A stretch of 64,000 nucleotides of DNA from Streptomyces sp. TRM49041. GTDB taxonomy: Bacteria; Actinomycetota; Actinomycetes; Streptomycetales; Streptomycetaceae. The first letter of the stretch is position 1; each line of letters starts with the position of its first letter. The notes beneath the pieces were generated by a model, which was not told where the DNA came from, searched no databases, and saw nothing but the letters and a program-made list of their open reading frames with translations. The position numbers and the translations under genes are program-made. Location of the stretch: contig NZ_VSRY01000152.1 of assembly GCF_008271805.1 (NCBI RefSeq), positions 124,001 to 188,000 of the forward strand, given 5' to 3'. Positions 28,647 to 36,535 of the stretch are shown in pieces.

Positions 28647-31165
28647 CGGGCGGACACTCCTTCCAGGGTGAGAATCGTCAGGTCGGGCTTGATCTGGCCG
28701 CGCTCGGGCACGAACTGCACCGTCGGGTCGGGCGCGTCGGGGGCGTTCACGAAGGACACGAACCGCGCGAGCCGCTCGGGGTCTTCCAGCGTCTCGGCCC
28801 ACTCGTCCCGGTAGTTCGCCACATGGCGGACCATCAGCTCGTCGAGCTCCTCGCCGATGCCCAGCGAGTCCTCGACGACGACCTCCCGTACGTGGTCGAG
28901 ACCGATCCGCTCCACCCAGGGAGCCGTACGCTCCAGGCGCTCGGCGGTGCGGATGTAGTACATGAGGAACCGGTCGATCAGCTGGATCAGCCCGTCGTCC
29001 GACAGGTCCTTCGCCAGCAGGTCCGCGTGGCGCGGCGTCGCGCCGCCGTTGCCGCCGACGTACAGGTTCCAGCCGTTCGCCGTGGCGATGATGCCGAAGT
29101 CCTTCGACTGGGCCTCCGCGCACTCGCGCTGGCAGCCGGACACCGCCGACTTCAGCTTGTGCGGCGCCCGCAGCCCCCGGTAGCGCAGCTCCAGGTCGAT
29201 GGCCATCCGTACCGAGTCCTGCACGCCGTACCGGCACCAGGTCTGCCCCACACAGGACTTCACGGTCCGCAGGGCCTTGCCGTACGCGTGCCCCGACTCG
29301 AAGCCCGCGTCCACCAGCCGCGCCCAGATCGCCGGCAGCTGCTCCACACGCGCGCCGAAAAGGTCGATCCGCTGACCGCCGGTGATCTTCGTGTAGAGCC
29401 CGTAGTCCCGTGCGACCTCGCCGATGACGATCAGCTTGTCCGGAGTGATCTCCCCGCCGGGGATACGCGGCACGATCGAGTACGAGCCGTTCCGCTGCAT
29501 GTTGGCGAGGAAGTGGTCGTTGGTGTCCTGGAGCGCGGCCTGCTCACCGCCGAGGATGTAGCCGTTGGAGAGGGACGCCAGGATCGAGGCGACCACGGGC
29601 TTGCAGATCTCGCAGCCGTCGCCGCCGCGTGCCTCCTCGCGCCCGTACCGGTCGAGGAGCTCGGCGTACGAGGTGATCCGCAGCACCTGAACGATCTCGT
29701 ACAGGTCCTGGCGTGTCTTGCCGAAGCAGCCGCACAGGCCGCCGTCTCCGCTCTTCGGCAGCAGCTGCTGGATGACCTTGACGCAGCTGCCGCAGCCCGT
29801 GCCGGCCTTGGTGCACTTCTTCACCTCGGGCAGCGTGGTGTGCTCGCAGATCGCGCCCTTGGAGACGTTGTGGCACGAGCAGATCACCGCGTCGTCCGGC
29901 AGCGACTCCGGGCCCAGCGCGACCGGCGCGCCCGCGCCCGCCGGCAGGACCAGCTGCTCGGGGGAGACCGGCGGCACCGACCCCGTCATCGGCCGCAGCA
30001 TCCCGTACGCCTCGGCGTCACCGACGAGCACACCGCCCAGCAGCGCGCCCTCGGGGGAGACCACGAGCTTCTTGTAGACACCGGCCCGCGAGTCCGAGTA
30101 GACGACGTCCAGGCAGCCCTCGGCCGTGCCGTGCGCGTCACCGAACGACGCCACGTCCACACCGAGCAGCTTCAGCTTGGTGGAGGTGTCGGCGCCCGTG
30201 AACGACGACTCCTGCTCGGTGATCGCGTCCGCCGCCGTCAGCGCCATCTCGTAGCCCGGCGCCACCAGCCCGTACACCCTGCCGTCCGCCGCGAGGGCGC
30301 ACTCGCCGATCGCGTAGACGGCCGGGTCGGACGTACGGCACTGCTCATCGACCGCGATACCGCCGCGCTCGCCGACCTTCAGGCCGCAGTCGCGGGCCAG
30401 CTGGTCGCGGGGGCGGACACCGGCCGAGAACACCACCAGGTCGGTGGCGAGCTCGGAGCCGTCGGACAGCTTCATCCCGGTGACGGCGCCGTCGTCGCCG
30501 ACGGTGACCTCCTGAGTGCCGACGCCCGTGTGGACGGAGAGGCCCATGCCCTCGATGGTGCGCAGCAGGGCCGCGCCGCCGCCCTCGTCCACCTGCACCG
30601 GCATCAGCCGGGGCGCGAACTCCACGATGTGCGCGTCGAGGCCCAGGCCGTTGAGCGCGCCCGCCGCCTCCAGGCCGAGCAGGCCGCCGCCGACCACGGC
30701 GCCGGTCTTCGCGTCCTTGGCGTACTCCTCGATGGCGAGGAGGTCCTCGATCGTCCGGTAGACGAAGCAGCCCGTGGCGTCCTTGCCGGGGACCGGCGGC
30801 ACGAACGGGTACGAGCCGGTGGCCAGGACCAGCGTGTCGTACGCGACCGTCCTCCCGGACCGGGCCGTGACCGTGCGGGCCTCGCGGTCCACCGCGACCG
30901 CCGGGTCGTCCGTGTAGAGCTCGATGCCGTGCTCCGCCATGAAGCCCTCCGGCACCATCGACAGGTCGTCGGGCGTCCGGCCGGAGAAGTACGAGGTCAG
31001 CTGGACCCGGTCGTAGGCGGGCCGGGGCTCCTCGCACAGGACGACCACGCGGGCCCGCTCGGTCACACCACGCTCGGCGAGGGCCTCCAGGAAGCGCTGG
31101 CCGACCATGCCGTGGCCGACGAGGACGATGGTGGGCGTGTTCGCAGCCCCGGGCGTGTTCGGCAT
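28643..31165 (-). CDS. nirB: Nitrite reductase [NAD(P)H] large subunit NirB
   Basis: An 840-aa cytoplasmic enzyme reducing nitrite to ammonium with NAD(P)H. In order it has an FAD/NAD(P)H domain (IVLVGHGMVGQRFLEAL at the start and GGGLLGLEAAGALNGLG near 150), a BFD-like [2Fe-2S] domain with CSCHNVSKG and CTKAGTGCGSC, a second Cys region GCEICKP, a ferredoxin-like half and the siroheme/[4Fe-4S] domain with CVGQTWCRYG and SGCQRECAEAQ. All four cluster Cys are present. The start at 31165 follows GGAGG; an ATG at 31183 would overlap the upstream gene. Siroheme can come via the CbiX-type chelatase at 39885. Confidence 0.96.
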   Translation of the reverse strand: MPNTPGAANTPTIVLVGHGMVGQRFLEALAERGVTERARVVVLCEEPRPAYDRVQLTSYFSGRTPDDLSMVPEGFMAEHGIELYTDDPAVAVDREARTVTARSGRTVAYDTLVLATGSYPFVPPVPGKDATGCFVYRTIEDLLAIEEYAKDAKTGAVVGGGLLGLEAAGALNGLGLDAHIVEFAPRLMPVQVDEGGGAALLRTIEGMGLSVHTGVGTQEVTVGDDGAVTGMKLSDGSELATDLVVFSAGVRPRDQLARDCGLKVGERGGIAVDEQCRTSDPAVYAIGECALAADGRVYGLVAPGYEMALTAADAITEQESSFTGADTSTKLKLLGVDVASFGDAHGTAEGCLDVVYSDSRAGVYKKLVVSPEGALLGGVLVGDAEAYGMLRPMTGSVPPVSPEQLVLPAGAGAPVALGPESLPDDAVICSCHNVSKGAICEHTTLPEVKKCTKAGTGCGSCVKVIQQLLPKSGDGGLCGCFGKTRQDLYEIVQVLRITSYAELLDRYGREEARGGDGCEICKPVVASILASLSNGYILGGEQAALQDTNDHFLANMQRNGSYSIVPRIPGGEITPDKLIVIGEVARDYGLYTKITGGQRIDLFGARVEQLPAIWARLVDAGFESGHAYGKALRTVKSCVGQTWCRYGVQDSVRMAIDLELRYRGLRAPHKLKSAVSGCQRECAEAQSKDFGIIATANGWNLYVGGNGGATPRHADLLAKDLSDDGLIQLIDRFLMYYIRTAERLERTAPWVERIGLDHVREVVVEDSLGIGEELDELMVRHVANYRDEWAETLEDPERLARFVSFVNAPDAPDPTVQFVPERGQIKPDLTILTLEGVSAR

Positions 31166-31166
31166 G

Positions 31167-32387
31167 TCAGGAGCCTCCGTCATGAGTCAACAGGTGGAGC
31201 AGGGGCGCGTCCGGGAGGGCCTCGTCGCCCTCCCACGCCCGGGCGAGCGTGCCGACCGCGGCGAGGTCGCCCAGCAGGACGCCGCCGACGAGCCGGTCGC
31301 CCCGGACGACGACCTTCCGGTACGCGCTGCGCGTGGCGTCGGCCAGTTGCACGGTGTCGTCGCCCGGCTGGGGCACCGCCTCGCCGAACGCCGCGAGTTC
31401 CAGGGCGTCCAGGCTGAGCCGGGTCAGCGCCCGCGTGCCCCGGTAGGCGGCGGTGCCCCCGGTCAGCACGTCCGCCAGCGCGTCGGCCTGTTCCAGGGCG
31501 GCCCCGGCCAGGCCGTAGAGCCGGCCGTCGTGCTCGGCGCAGTCGCCGACAGCGTGGATGTACGGGTCGGAGGTTCGCAGCTGGTCGTCGACGACGATCC
31601 CGCGCCGCACGTCCAGGCCCGCCTCCAGGGCGAGACCGACGCGCGGCCGCACCCCGCAGGCCAGCACGACGAGGTCCGCGTCCAGGACGAACCCGTCGGC
31701 CAGTTCGACCGCCGTCACGGCACCGTCCGCGACCTTCAGACCGCGCACCCGGCACTCCGTGTGCACCTCCACGCCGAGGCCGGCCAGATGGCCGCGGAGC
31801 AGCTCCGAGGCGTCGGCGTCCAGCTGGCGCTCCATGAGGTGCTCGCCCTGCTGGGCCAGCATCACCTCGGCGCCCCTGGCCGCCAGCGCGCGCGCCGCCG
31901 ACACGCCCAGCAGGCCGCCGCCGATCACCACGGCGCGGGCCCCGGGGCGTACCAGCGTGTCGAGCGCCAGGCAGTCGTCGAGCGTCCGGAACGCGTACAC
32001 ACCGGAGGGCAGCCGGTCGCCGTCGGCGCCGCCGGGCAGGGCGCTGCCGGGCAGGCCGCCGCCGGTGAGGCCGCGCAGCGGGGGCAGCACCGGGTTGGAA
32101 CCGGTCGCCAGGACCAGCCGGTCGTATGCGACCCGGGTGCCGTCCGCGCAGCGCACCTCGCGGGCCTCCCGGTCGATGCCGGTGACGCGTACCCCGCGCC
32201 GCACCGGCTCGCCCCGGGGCGCGGGGAGGGCGATCACCTCGGGCCCGTACCGGCCGGCCAGGACGTCCGCGAGCAGCACCCGGTTGTACGGGGCGTGCGG
32301 CTCCTCGCCGAGCAGGGTGACGGGCAGCCGCTCGGCGAGGCGCGCCCCTGCCGTTCCGCCGCCTACCACCACGATCCGTGAACTCAT
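31167..32387 (-). CDS. NirB-like FAD/NAD(P)-dependent oxidoreductase of the nir unit
   Basis: A 406-aa flavoprotein with the same layout as the N-terminal reductase half of NirB: IVVVGGGTAGARLAERL (FAD), YDRLVLATGSNPVLPPL and AVVIGGGLLGVSAARAL (NAD(P)H), then the RTSDPYIHAVGDCAEHDGRLYGLAGAALEQA FAD-closing motif. The iron-sulfur and siroheme modules are absent. It lies immediately before nirB (the upstream nirB ATG would overlap it), so it likely feeds electrons to nitrite or nitrate reductase; similar proteins act as electron-transfer subunits beside NasA. The exact partner is inferred. Confidence 0.85.
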   Translation of the reverse strand: MSSRIVVVGGGTAGARLAERLPVTLLGEEPHAPYNRVLLADVLAGRYGPEVIALPAPRGEPVRRGVRVTGIDREAREVRCADGTRVAYDRLVLATGSNPVLPPLRGLTGGGLPGSALPGGADGDRLPSGVYAFRTLDDCLALDTLVRPGARAVVIGGGLLGVSAARALAARGAEVMLAQQGEHLMERQLDADASELLRGHLAGLGVEVHTECRVRGLKVADGAVTAVELADGFVLDADLVVLACGVRPRVGLALEAGLDVRRGIVVDDQLRTSDPYIHAVGDCAEHDGRLYGLAGAALEQADALADVLTGGTAAYRGTRALTRLSLDALELAAFGEAVPQPGDDTVQLADATRSAYRKVVVRGDRLVGGVLLGDLAAVGTLARAWEGDEALPDAPLLHLLTHDGGS

Positions 32388-32399
32388 GTCCAGCAGCGT

Positions 32400-32437
32400 G
32401 CGTCGTCGGTGTTACCCGGCGGGATCCCGTTTGTTTC
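32400..32437 (-). promoter_or_regulatory. Possible GlnR site upstream of the nir unit
   Basis: On the minus strand GAAAC-n6-GATCC-n6-GTAAC-n6-GACGC occurs 18-50 nt before the start of the first nir-unit gene. The five-base boxes have the 11-bp phase of GlnR sites (gTnAC-n6-GaAAC repeated), though only GTAAC and GAAAC match well and their order is not canonical. Confidence 0.3.
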
Positions 32438-32540
32438 ACGCGGGGAAAGCTGACCTCAGCGGGAACGGGTCCGGGCGGTGAGGGGGAGCGGCCCTGGCCG
32501 GGGCCGGACCTCAGACGTACCTCAAGTCTTCAGTGATTCA

Positions 32541-32577
32541 TGGACGCACCATCCATTCCGTTCATAGGGTCATGGGC
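32541..32577 (+). promoter_or_regulatory. Promoter of the TSUP permease gene (leaderless)
   Basis: TGGACG (32541-32546), an 18-bp spacer and TAGGGT (32565-32570) end 7 nt before the ATG at 32578. This is a good main-sigma promoter with leaderless geometry. Confidence 0.55.
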
Positions 32578-33357
32578 ATGCCGGACATCTCGCTGACCAC
32601 GCTCGTTCTGCTCTGCCTGGCCGCGCTGCTGGCCGGCTGGATCGACGCCGTGGTGGGCGGCGGCGGGCTGCTGCTCCTGCCCGCGCTGCTGCTGGGCGTT
32701 CCACAGGTCCCGGCCGCGCAGTGCCTGGGTACGAACAAGGCGGTGGCCATCGTCGGCACGACCGGCGCGGCCGTCACATACGTCCGCAAGGCCCCGGTCC
32801 GGGTCGGGACGGCCGTACGGATCGGGCTCGCAGCGCTCGCCGGGTCGATGGGCGGGGCCTTCTTCGCGGCGGGGATCAGCAGTGACGTACTGCGGCCGGT
32901 GATCCTGGTCGTGCTGCTGGGCGTCGCGGCCTTCGTGCTCCTGCGCCCGTCTTTCGGCACCGGCCCGGCGCCGGAGGGCACCGTGCGGCGTGCCCGCGTG
33001 GTCGCGGCGATCGTGCTGGTGGGCGGAGGGATCGGGTTCTACGACGGGCTGTTCGGGCCGGGCACCGGCACGTTCCTGGTGCTGGCCCTCACGGCGGTGC
33101 TGCACCTGGACCTGGTGACCGCGTCGGCCACCGCCAAGGTCGTCAACGTGTGTACGAACGCGGGGGCGCTGGCGATGTTCGCCTACCAGGGGAACGTGCT
33201 GTGGCGGCTGGCCGCGCTGATGGCGGTGTTCAACCTGGTGGGCGGCACGCTGGGGGCGCGGATGGCGCTGCGGAAGGGCGCGGAGTTCGTCCGTGGGGTG
33301 CTGCTCGTGGTGGTGTTCTCGCTGGTCGCGAAGCTGGCCTTCGACCAGTGGGCGTGA
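32578..33357 (+). CDS. TSUP (TauE/SafE) family permease
   Basis: A 259-aa membrane protein with about seven to eight helices. The N-terminal AGWIDAVVGGGGLLLLPALLL and the central GGGIGFYDGLFGPGTGTFLVLAL are the two family repeats. Members export or import small anions such as sulfite, sulfoacetate or other organosulfur compounds. The exact substrate cannot be read from sequence. ATG 32578 is chosen because the -10 box ends 7 nt before it; the ATG two codons earlier would lie almost on the box. It stands alone and divergent from the nir unit. Confidence 0.85.
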   Translation: MPDISLTTLVLLCLAALLAGWIDAVVGGGGLLLLPALLLGVPQVPAAQCLGTNKAVAIVGTTGAAVTYVRKAPVRVGTAVRIGLAALAGSMGGAFFAAGISSDVLRPVILVVLLGVAAFVLLRPSFGTGPAPEGTVRRARVVAAIVLVGGGIGFYDGLFGPGTGTFLVLALTAVLHLDLVTASATAKVVNVCTNAGALAMFAYQGNVLWRLAALMAVFNLVGGTLGARMALRKGAEFVRGVLLVVVFSLVAKLAFDQWA

Positions 33358-33390
33358 CGGGGCCGCGCGCCCGGACCGGCGCGGCGGCGA

Positions 33391-33452
33391 GGCGGGACCG
33401 CGTGGCGGGACCGCGTGGCGGGGCCGCGTGGCGGGGCCGCGTGGCGGGGCCC
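33391..33452. repeat. 13-bp tandem repeat between convergent genes
   Basis: Four full copies of GGCGGGRCCGCGT (33391-33442; R is A in the first two, G in the last two) plus a partial fifth lie between the TSUP stop and the sortase stop. Confidence 0.85.
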
Positions 33453-33453
33453 G

Positions 33454-34089
33454 TCAGCGCGCGCCGATGAGGTGGGCGTACGCGACGACGTTCCCCTGGT
33501 AGCCGGTCTTCGGTGAGAAGCCGCCGCCGCAGGTGATCACGCGCAGCTCCGCGCGGTCGGCCCGGCCGTACACCTTGTCGTCCGGGAACGCGTCGTTGTC
33601 GTACACCTCGACCGCGTCGACCGTGAACACGGCGGTCCGCCCGTCCTGCCGGTTCACCTCGATCCGGTCGCCCTTCCGCAGGGCGCCCAGCGCGTAGAAC
33701 ACGGCCGGGCCCTGGGCGTTGTCGACATGGCCCGCCATGATCGCCGTACCCCTGGAGCCCGGCGGGGTGCCGTCCTTGTACCAGCCGGCGACGTTGCGGT
33801 TCCCGGCGGGTGGTACGTCGAGGCTGCCGTCCGGGGCGAGGCCGAGCCGGATGACCGGGGCGTCGACGTCGATCCGGGGTATGCGGACGCGTATGGGCGC
33901 GGACGGCGCGAGCGGCTCGGCGGCCGCGGACGTGTGCCAGCCGGGCCCCGCGGCGAACGCCTCGGCGGCGGACGGGACCGGCGGGGTCACGTCCCCGGAG
34001 CCGCTCTGGACCAGCCACAGGCCGACGCATGCCGCGACGGCTATGCCCCAGCCCTTGCTGCGGGCCTGGGTCTCGGTGGGGCTGCTCAT
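33454..34089 (-). CDS. Class F sortase
   Basis: A 211-aa membrane-anchored transpeptidase. An N-terminal helix (WGIAVAACVGLWLVQSG) anchors it and the sortase barrel follows. AIMAGHVDN carries the catalytic His and RVITCGGG the catalytic Cys, with a later Arg-rich strand end. Class F assignment rests on the PIRVRIPRIDVDAPVIRLGLAPDG entry strand and the actinobacterial context. ATG 34089 is taken as start. It lies downstream of a surface-protein gene in the same direction, its likely partner or co-expressed neighbour. Confidence 0.88.
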   Translation of the reverse strand: MSSPTETQARSKGWGIAVAACVGLWLVQSGSGDVTPPVPSAAEAFAAGPGWHTSAAAEPLAPSAPIRVRIPRIDVDAPVIRLGLAPDGSLDVPPAGNRNVAGWYKDGTPPGSRGTAIMAGHVDNAQGPAVFYALGALRKGDRIEVNRQDGRTAVFTVDAVEVYDNDAFPDDKVYGRADRAELRVITCGGGFSPKTGYQGNVVAYAHLIGAR

Positions 34090-34221
34090 ACGGGTCGTCC
34101 TCCGTACGTGCTCCGCCAAGGGGTCTCCCCGCCCGCGCCGCGGTCTCGGGGTCACGCGGCGGGGGCGGGGAGGTATGAGGGGGCGGGGGTGTCGTCCGGT
34201 GCCGGGGCGGGCGTACCGGCC

Positions 34222-34788
34222 TCAGCCGCCGTGGTTTCCGTTCGCCCGGCGGCGCAGCAGCCACGCCCCACCGCCCGCGGCCGCAGCGAGCACCGCCACG
34301 CCCGCGGCGATCCGGGTGGTGTCCGGGCCGACGCTGCCGCCGACTCCCGTCTTCACATGGCCCTGCGGGCGGTCGTGCGGCGGGTAGTGGGGGGTGGGCT
34401 GATGCTGGGTCGGGTGGCGGGTGGGGTCCTGGCCCTGTCCGACGACCAGGTCGCCGGTGGCCGTCTTGCCGTTGTCGCAGGCCACGCCGATGCTGTAGGT
34501 GCCCGGCTTGGTGTGCTTCGGCACCTTGAACTGTCCGGTCACGACCTTCTTGTCGGTGCCGGGCCGCAGCTTGAACTCGCCCGCGCCGAGTGCCTCCGCG
34601 TCGCCCACGCCGTGGCCGTTCGGCCCGCACGCCCAGGTGCTGACGGTGACGGTCGTGCCCGGTGCGGCGGTGGACGGGGACACCTCCAGCGCCTCGAAGT
34701 CACCGGCGTACGCCGCCGGCGCGACGAGGGCGCCGAGGCAGACGGCCGCGAGCGCGGTACCGGTCAACGAGCGGGCAGTGGTGCGCAT
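34222..34788 (-). CDS. Exported surface protein with C-terminal membrane anchor
   Basis: A 188-aa protein with a Sec signal ending near APAAYA. A 90-residue beta-rich Ig-like domain (DFEALEVSPSTAAPGTTVTVS, with one Cys pair) and a His/Pro-rich linker (PTRHPTQHQPTPHYPPHDRPQGH) follow. A membrane helix (IAAGVAVLAAAAGGGAWLL) and a basic tail RRRANGNHGG close it. This layout resembles sortase-anchored proteins, but no LPXTG or LAXTG motif is visible before the helix. The neighbouring class F sortase suggests a link. Function is unknown. Confidence 0.75.
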   Translation of the reverse strand: MRTTARSLTGTALAAVCLGALVAPAAYAGDFEALEVSPSTAAPGTTVTVSTWACGPNGHGVGDAEALGAGEFKLRPGTDKKVVTGQFKVPKHTKPGTYSIGVACDNGKTATGDLVVGQGQDPTRHPTQHQPTPHYPPHDRPQGHVKTGVGGSVGPDTTRIAAGVAVLAAAAGGGAWLLRRRANGNHGG

Positions 34789-34965
34789 GGGTTCCTCCGG
34801 GTCGCGCTACGAGCAGGTGTCCTGTCTCCGAGGTAAGGCGGCACTTTGGTCCGCCGCCTGCTGATGCCCCATCAGCTCCACTGCCGTCCGGCCGTATCTC
34901 CGCAGCTCAGGGCGGTGACGCGTGGTCGTCCCGGATGAATTCCGAACGGGTGAAGAGGTGCGCGG

Positions 34966-34988
34966 TTGACCTCAAGCTTGGTTGAGGT
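34966..34988 (+). promoter_or_regulatory. SoxR-type operator upstream of the FMN reductase
   Basis: The dyad ACCTCAA-n6-TTGAGGT (34969-34988) overlaps a TTGACC -35 element (34966-34971), as in MerR-family promoters with a long spacer. It closely resembles reported Streptomyces SoxR sites, and an NADPH-dependent FMN reductase is a known member of the small S. coelicolor SoxR regulon. Confidence 0.75.
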
Positions 34989-35003
34989 GTGAGTCTCCTC
35001 GGC

Positions 35004-35600
35004 ATGGAACTCACCACGCCTGAGAAGCCCCTGACCCTCACCGTCGTCCTCGGCAGCAACCGCGAGGGCCGCTTCGCGCCCACCGTCGCCGACTGGTTCC
35101 TCTCCCTGGTCCGCGAGCGCACCGACTTCACCCTCGACGTGGTCGACCTGGCCCGGACGGACCTGCCGACCTCGCTCTCCTTCAACCCGGCCCCGGCCGT
35201 CCGTACCGAACTCGCCCAGGTCAGCCCCCGGCTGGCCGCGGCCGACGCGTTCGTCGTCCTCACCCCCGAGTACAACCACTCCTACCCGGCGTCCCTCAAG
35301 AACCTCATCGACTGGCACTACGGCGAGTGGCAGGCCAAGCCCGTCGGATTCGTCTCGTACGGCGGGGTCTCCGGCGGCCTGCGCGCGGTCGAGCACCTGC
35401 GCCAGGTCTTCGCCGAGCTGCACGCCGTCACCGTCCGCGACACGGTCTCCTTCCACAACGCGGGCGGCCTCTTCACCGACGACGGCACCCCCAAGGACCC
35501 GTCCGGCCCCGAGGCCGCCGCCAAGAAGCTGCTGGACCAGCTCGCCTGGTGGGCCGATGCCCTCCGCACCGCCCGCACCGCCCACCCCTACGCGGCCTGA
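35004..35600 (+). CDS. NADPH-dependent FMN reductase, likely SoxR target
   Basis: A 198-aa flavodoxin-fold reductase. The phosphate-binding loop TVVLGSNREGRFAPTVADWF, the VVLTPEYNHSYPASLKNLIDWHYGEW segment (NADPH/FMN contact) and VGFVSYGGVSGGLRAVEHLRQVF define the NADPH_dep_FMN_red family. It probably reduces flavins or quinones. The ATG at 35004 fits a short or absent leader after the SoxR-type promoter; an in-frame GTG at 34989 overlaps the operator. Redox-cycling compounds, including endogenous pigments, are the expected inducers by analogy. Confidence 0.88.
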   Translation: MELTTPEKPLTLTVVLGSNREGRFAPTVADWFLSLVRERTDFTLDVVDLARTDLPTSLSFNPAPAVRTELAQVSPRLAAADAFVVLTPEYNHSYPASLKNLIDWHYGEWQAKPVGFVSYGGVSGGLRAVEHLRQVFAELHAVTVRDTVSFHNAGGLFTDDGTPKDPSGPEAAAKKLLDQLAWWADALRTARTAHPYAA

Positions 35601-35612
35601 GGGGCGCCCGCC

Positions 35613-35714
35613 GTGCTGCTACGACTCCTCGCCACCCTGTTCCTCCCGACGCTCGACGCCGGCCTCGTCGACAACGGCGTCCTGCGCGGCGACGAGGCAG
35701 CGGCGGCGGCATGA
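35613..35714 (+). CDS. Possible 33-aa peptide
   Basis: A GTG-started frame of 33 codons (beginning MLLRLLATLFLPTLDAGL and ending in a run of Ala) lies between the FMN reductase and cutA and has the local third-position G+C bias. There is only a weak ribosome site. It has one hydrophobic N-terminal stretch. It may not be translated. Confidence 0.25.
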   Translation: MLLRLLATLFLPTLDAGLVDNGVLRGDEAAAAA

Positions 35715-35792
35715 CGGGAAGCCGGCGCCCGGCGGGGCCACCGGTGCGATGCTGGTGGGGAGCCGGGCGTCGTCGACCCAAGGAGTACGAGC

Positions 35793-36110
35793 GTGATCCA
35801 GGCCCTGACCGTACGGACCACCACCGACAGCGCCGCGAAGGCCGAGGCGCTGGCACGGGGCGGGGTGGAGGAGCGGCTCGCCGCGTGTGCGCAGGTTTCC
35901 GGGCCGGTGACCTCCGTCTACCGGTGGCAGGGCGCGGTCGAGACCGCGCGGGAGTGGCAGGTGCTCTTCAAGACGGCGGAGAGCCGGTACGACGCGCTGG
36001 AGGCGTACATCCGGGAGTACCACGACTACGACACACCGGAGATCATCGCGACAGCGGTGGTGCGGGGCAGCGCGGGCTATCTGGAGTGGGTCGCCCGGGA
36101 GATCGCATGA
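35793..36110 (+). CDS. cutA: Divalent cation tolerance protein CutA
   Basis: A 105-aa trimeric ferredoxin-like protein of the CutA1 family, linked to copper and other divalent metal tolerance. The motifs ALARGGVEERLAACAQVSGPVTSVYRWQGAVE and EWQVLFKTAESRYDALEAYIREYHDYDTPEIIA are nearly diagnostic. An AAGGAG site precedes the GTG. Its stop overlaps the next start by 4 nt (ATGA at 36107), indicating coupling with the cyclotransferase-like gene. Confidence 0.93.
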   Translation: MIQALTVRTTTDSAAKAEALARGGVEERLAACAQVSGPVTSVYRWQGAVETAREWQVLFKTAESRYDALEAYIREYHDYDTPEIIATAVVRGSAGYLEWVAREIA

Positions 36111-36535
36111 GTGAGCTGCCGATCTTCGTCTACGGGACGCTGCGGCCCGGCGCGTACAACCACGACCGGTTCCTGAAGGGCCGCACCGGCGCCGAGGAGC
36201 CCGCACGGCTGCCGGGTGCCCTGCTGCACGACGGGCCCGGCTATCCGTACGTCGCGCGCGGGGACGGCGAGGTCGTCGGTGACCTCGTGCACGCCGCCCC
36301 CGGCCGCTACCGCGAGCTGCTCTCCGTACTCGACCGGCTGGAGGACTTCCTCGGGCCCGGCCACCCGCTCAATGTGTACGAGCGGGAGGCCCGCGACGTC
36401 GTCCGGGTGCGGGACGGGAGCGCCGTGCGCGCGTGGGTGTACGTCGCCGCGCCCCGCACCGAGCTGGGCGCGCCCGTTCCGGGTGGGGACTGGCTCAGTC
36501 GCCGGCCGGTTCGAGGCGTACCGCGCACGTCTTGA
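36107..36535 (+). CDS. Gamma-glutamylcyclotransferase-fold protein
   Basis: A 142-aa AIG2/GGCT-like protein. The N-terminal substrate loop FVYGTLRPGAYNHDRFL and the central YVARGDGEVVGDLVHA followed by LDRLEDFLGPGHPLNVYERE (with the conserved Glu region) identify the family. Members release 5-oxoproline from gamma-glutamyl amines or dipeptides. Translation is coupled to cutA. The 3' end overlaps the end of the convergent nasA by 41 bp. Confidence 0.88.
   Translation: MSELPIFVYGTLRPGAYNHDRFLKGRTGAEEPARLPGALLHDGPGYPYVARGDGEVVGDLVHAAPGRYRELLSVLDRLEDFLGPGHPLNVYEREARDVVRVRDGSAVRAWVYVAAPRTELGAPVPGGDWLSRRPVRGVPRTS

Noticed and set aside
31167-32387. Second nitrite reductase
   Set aside because: It matches only the flavin half of NirB; siroheme and iron-sulfur ligands are missing, so it was called an electron-transfer flavoprotein.
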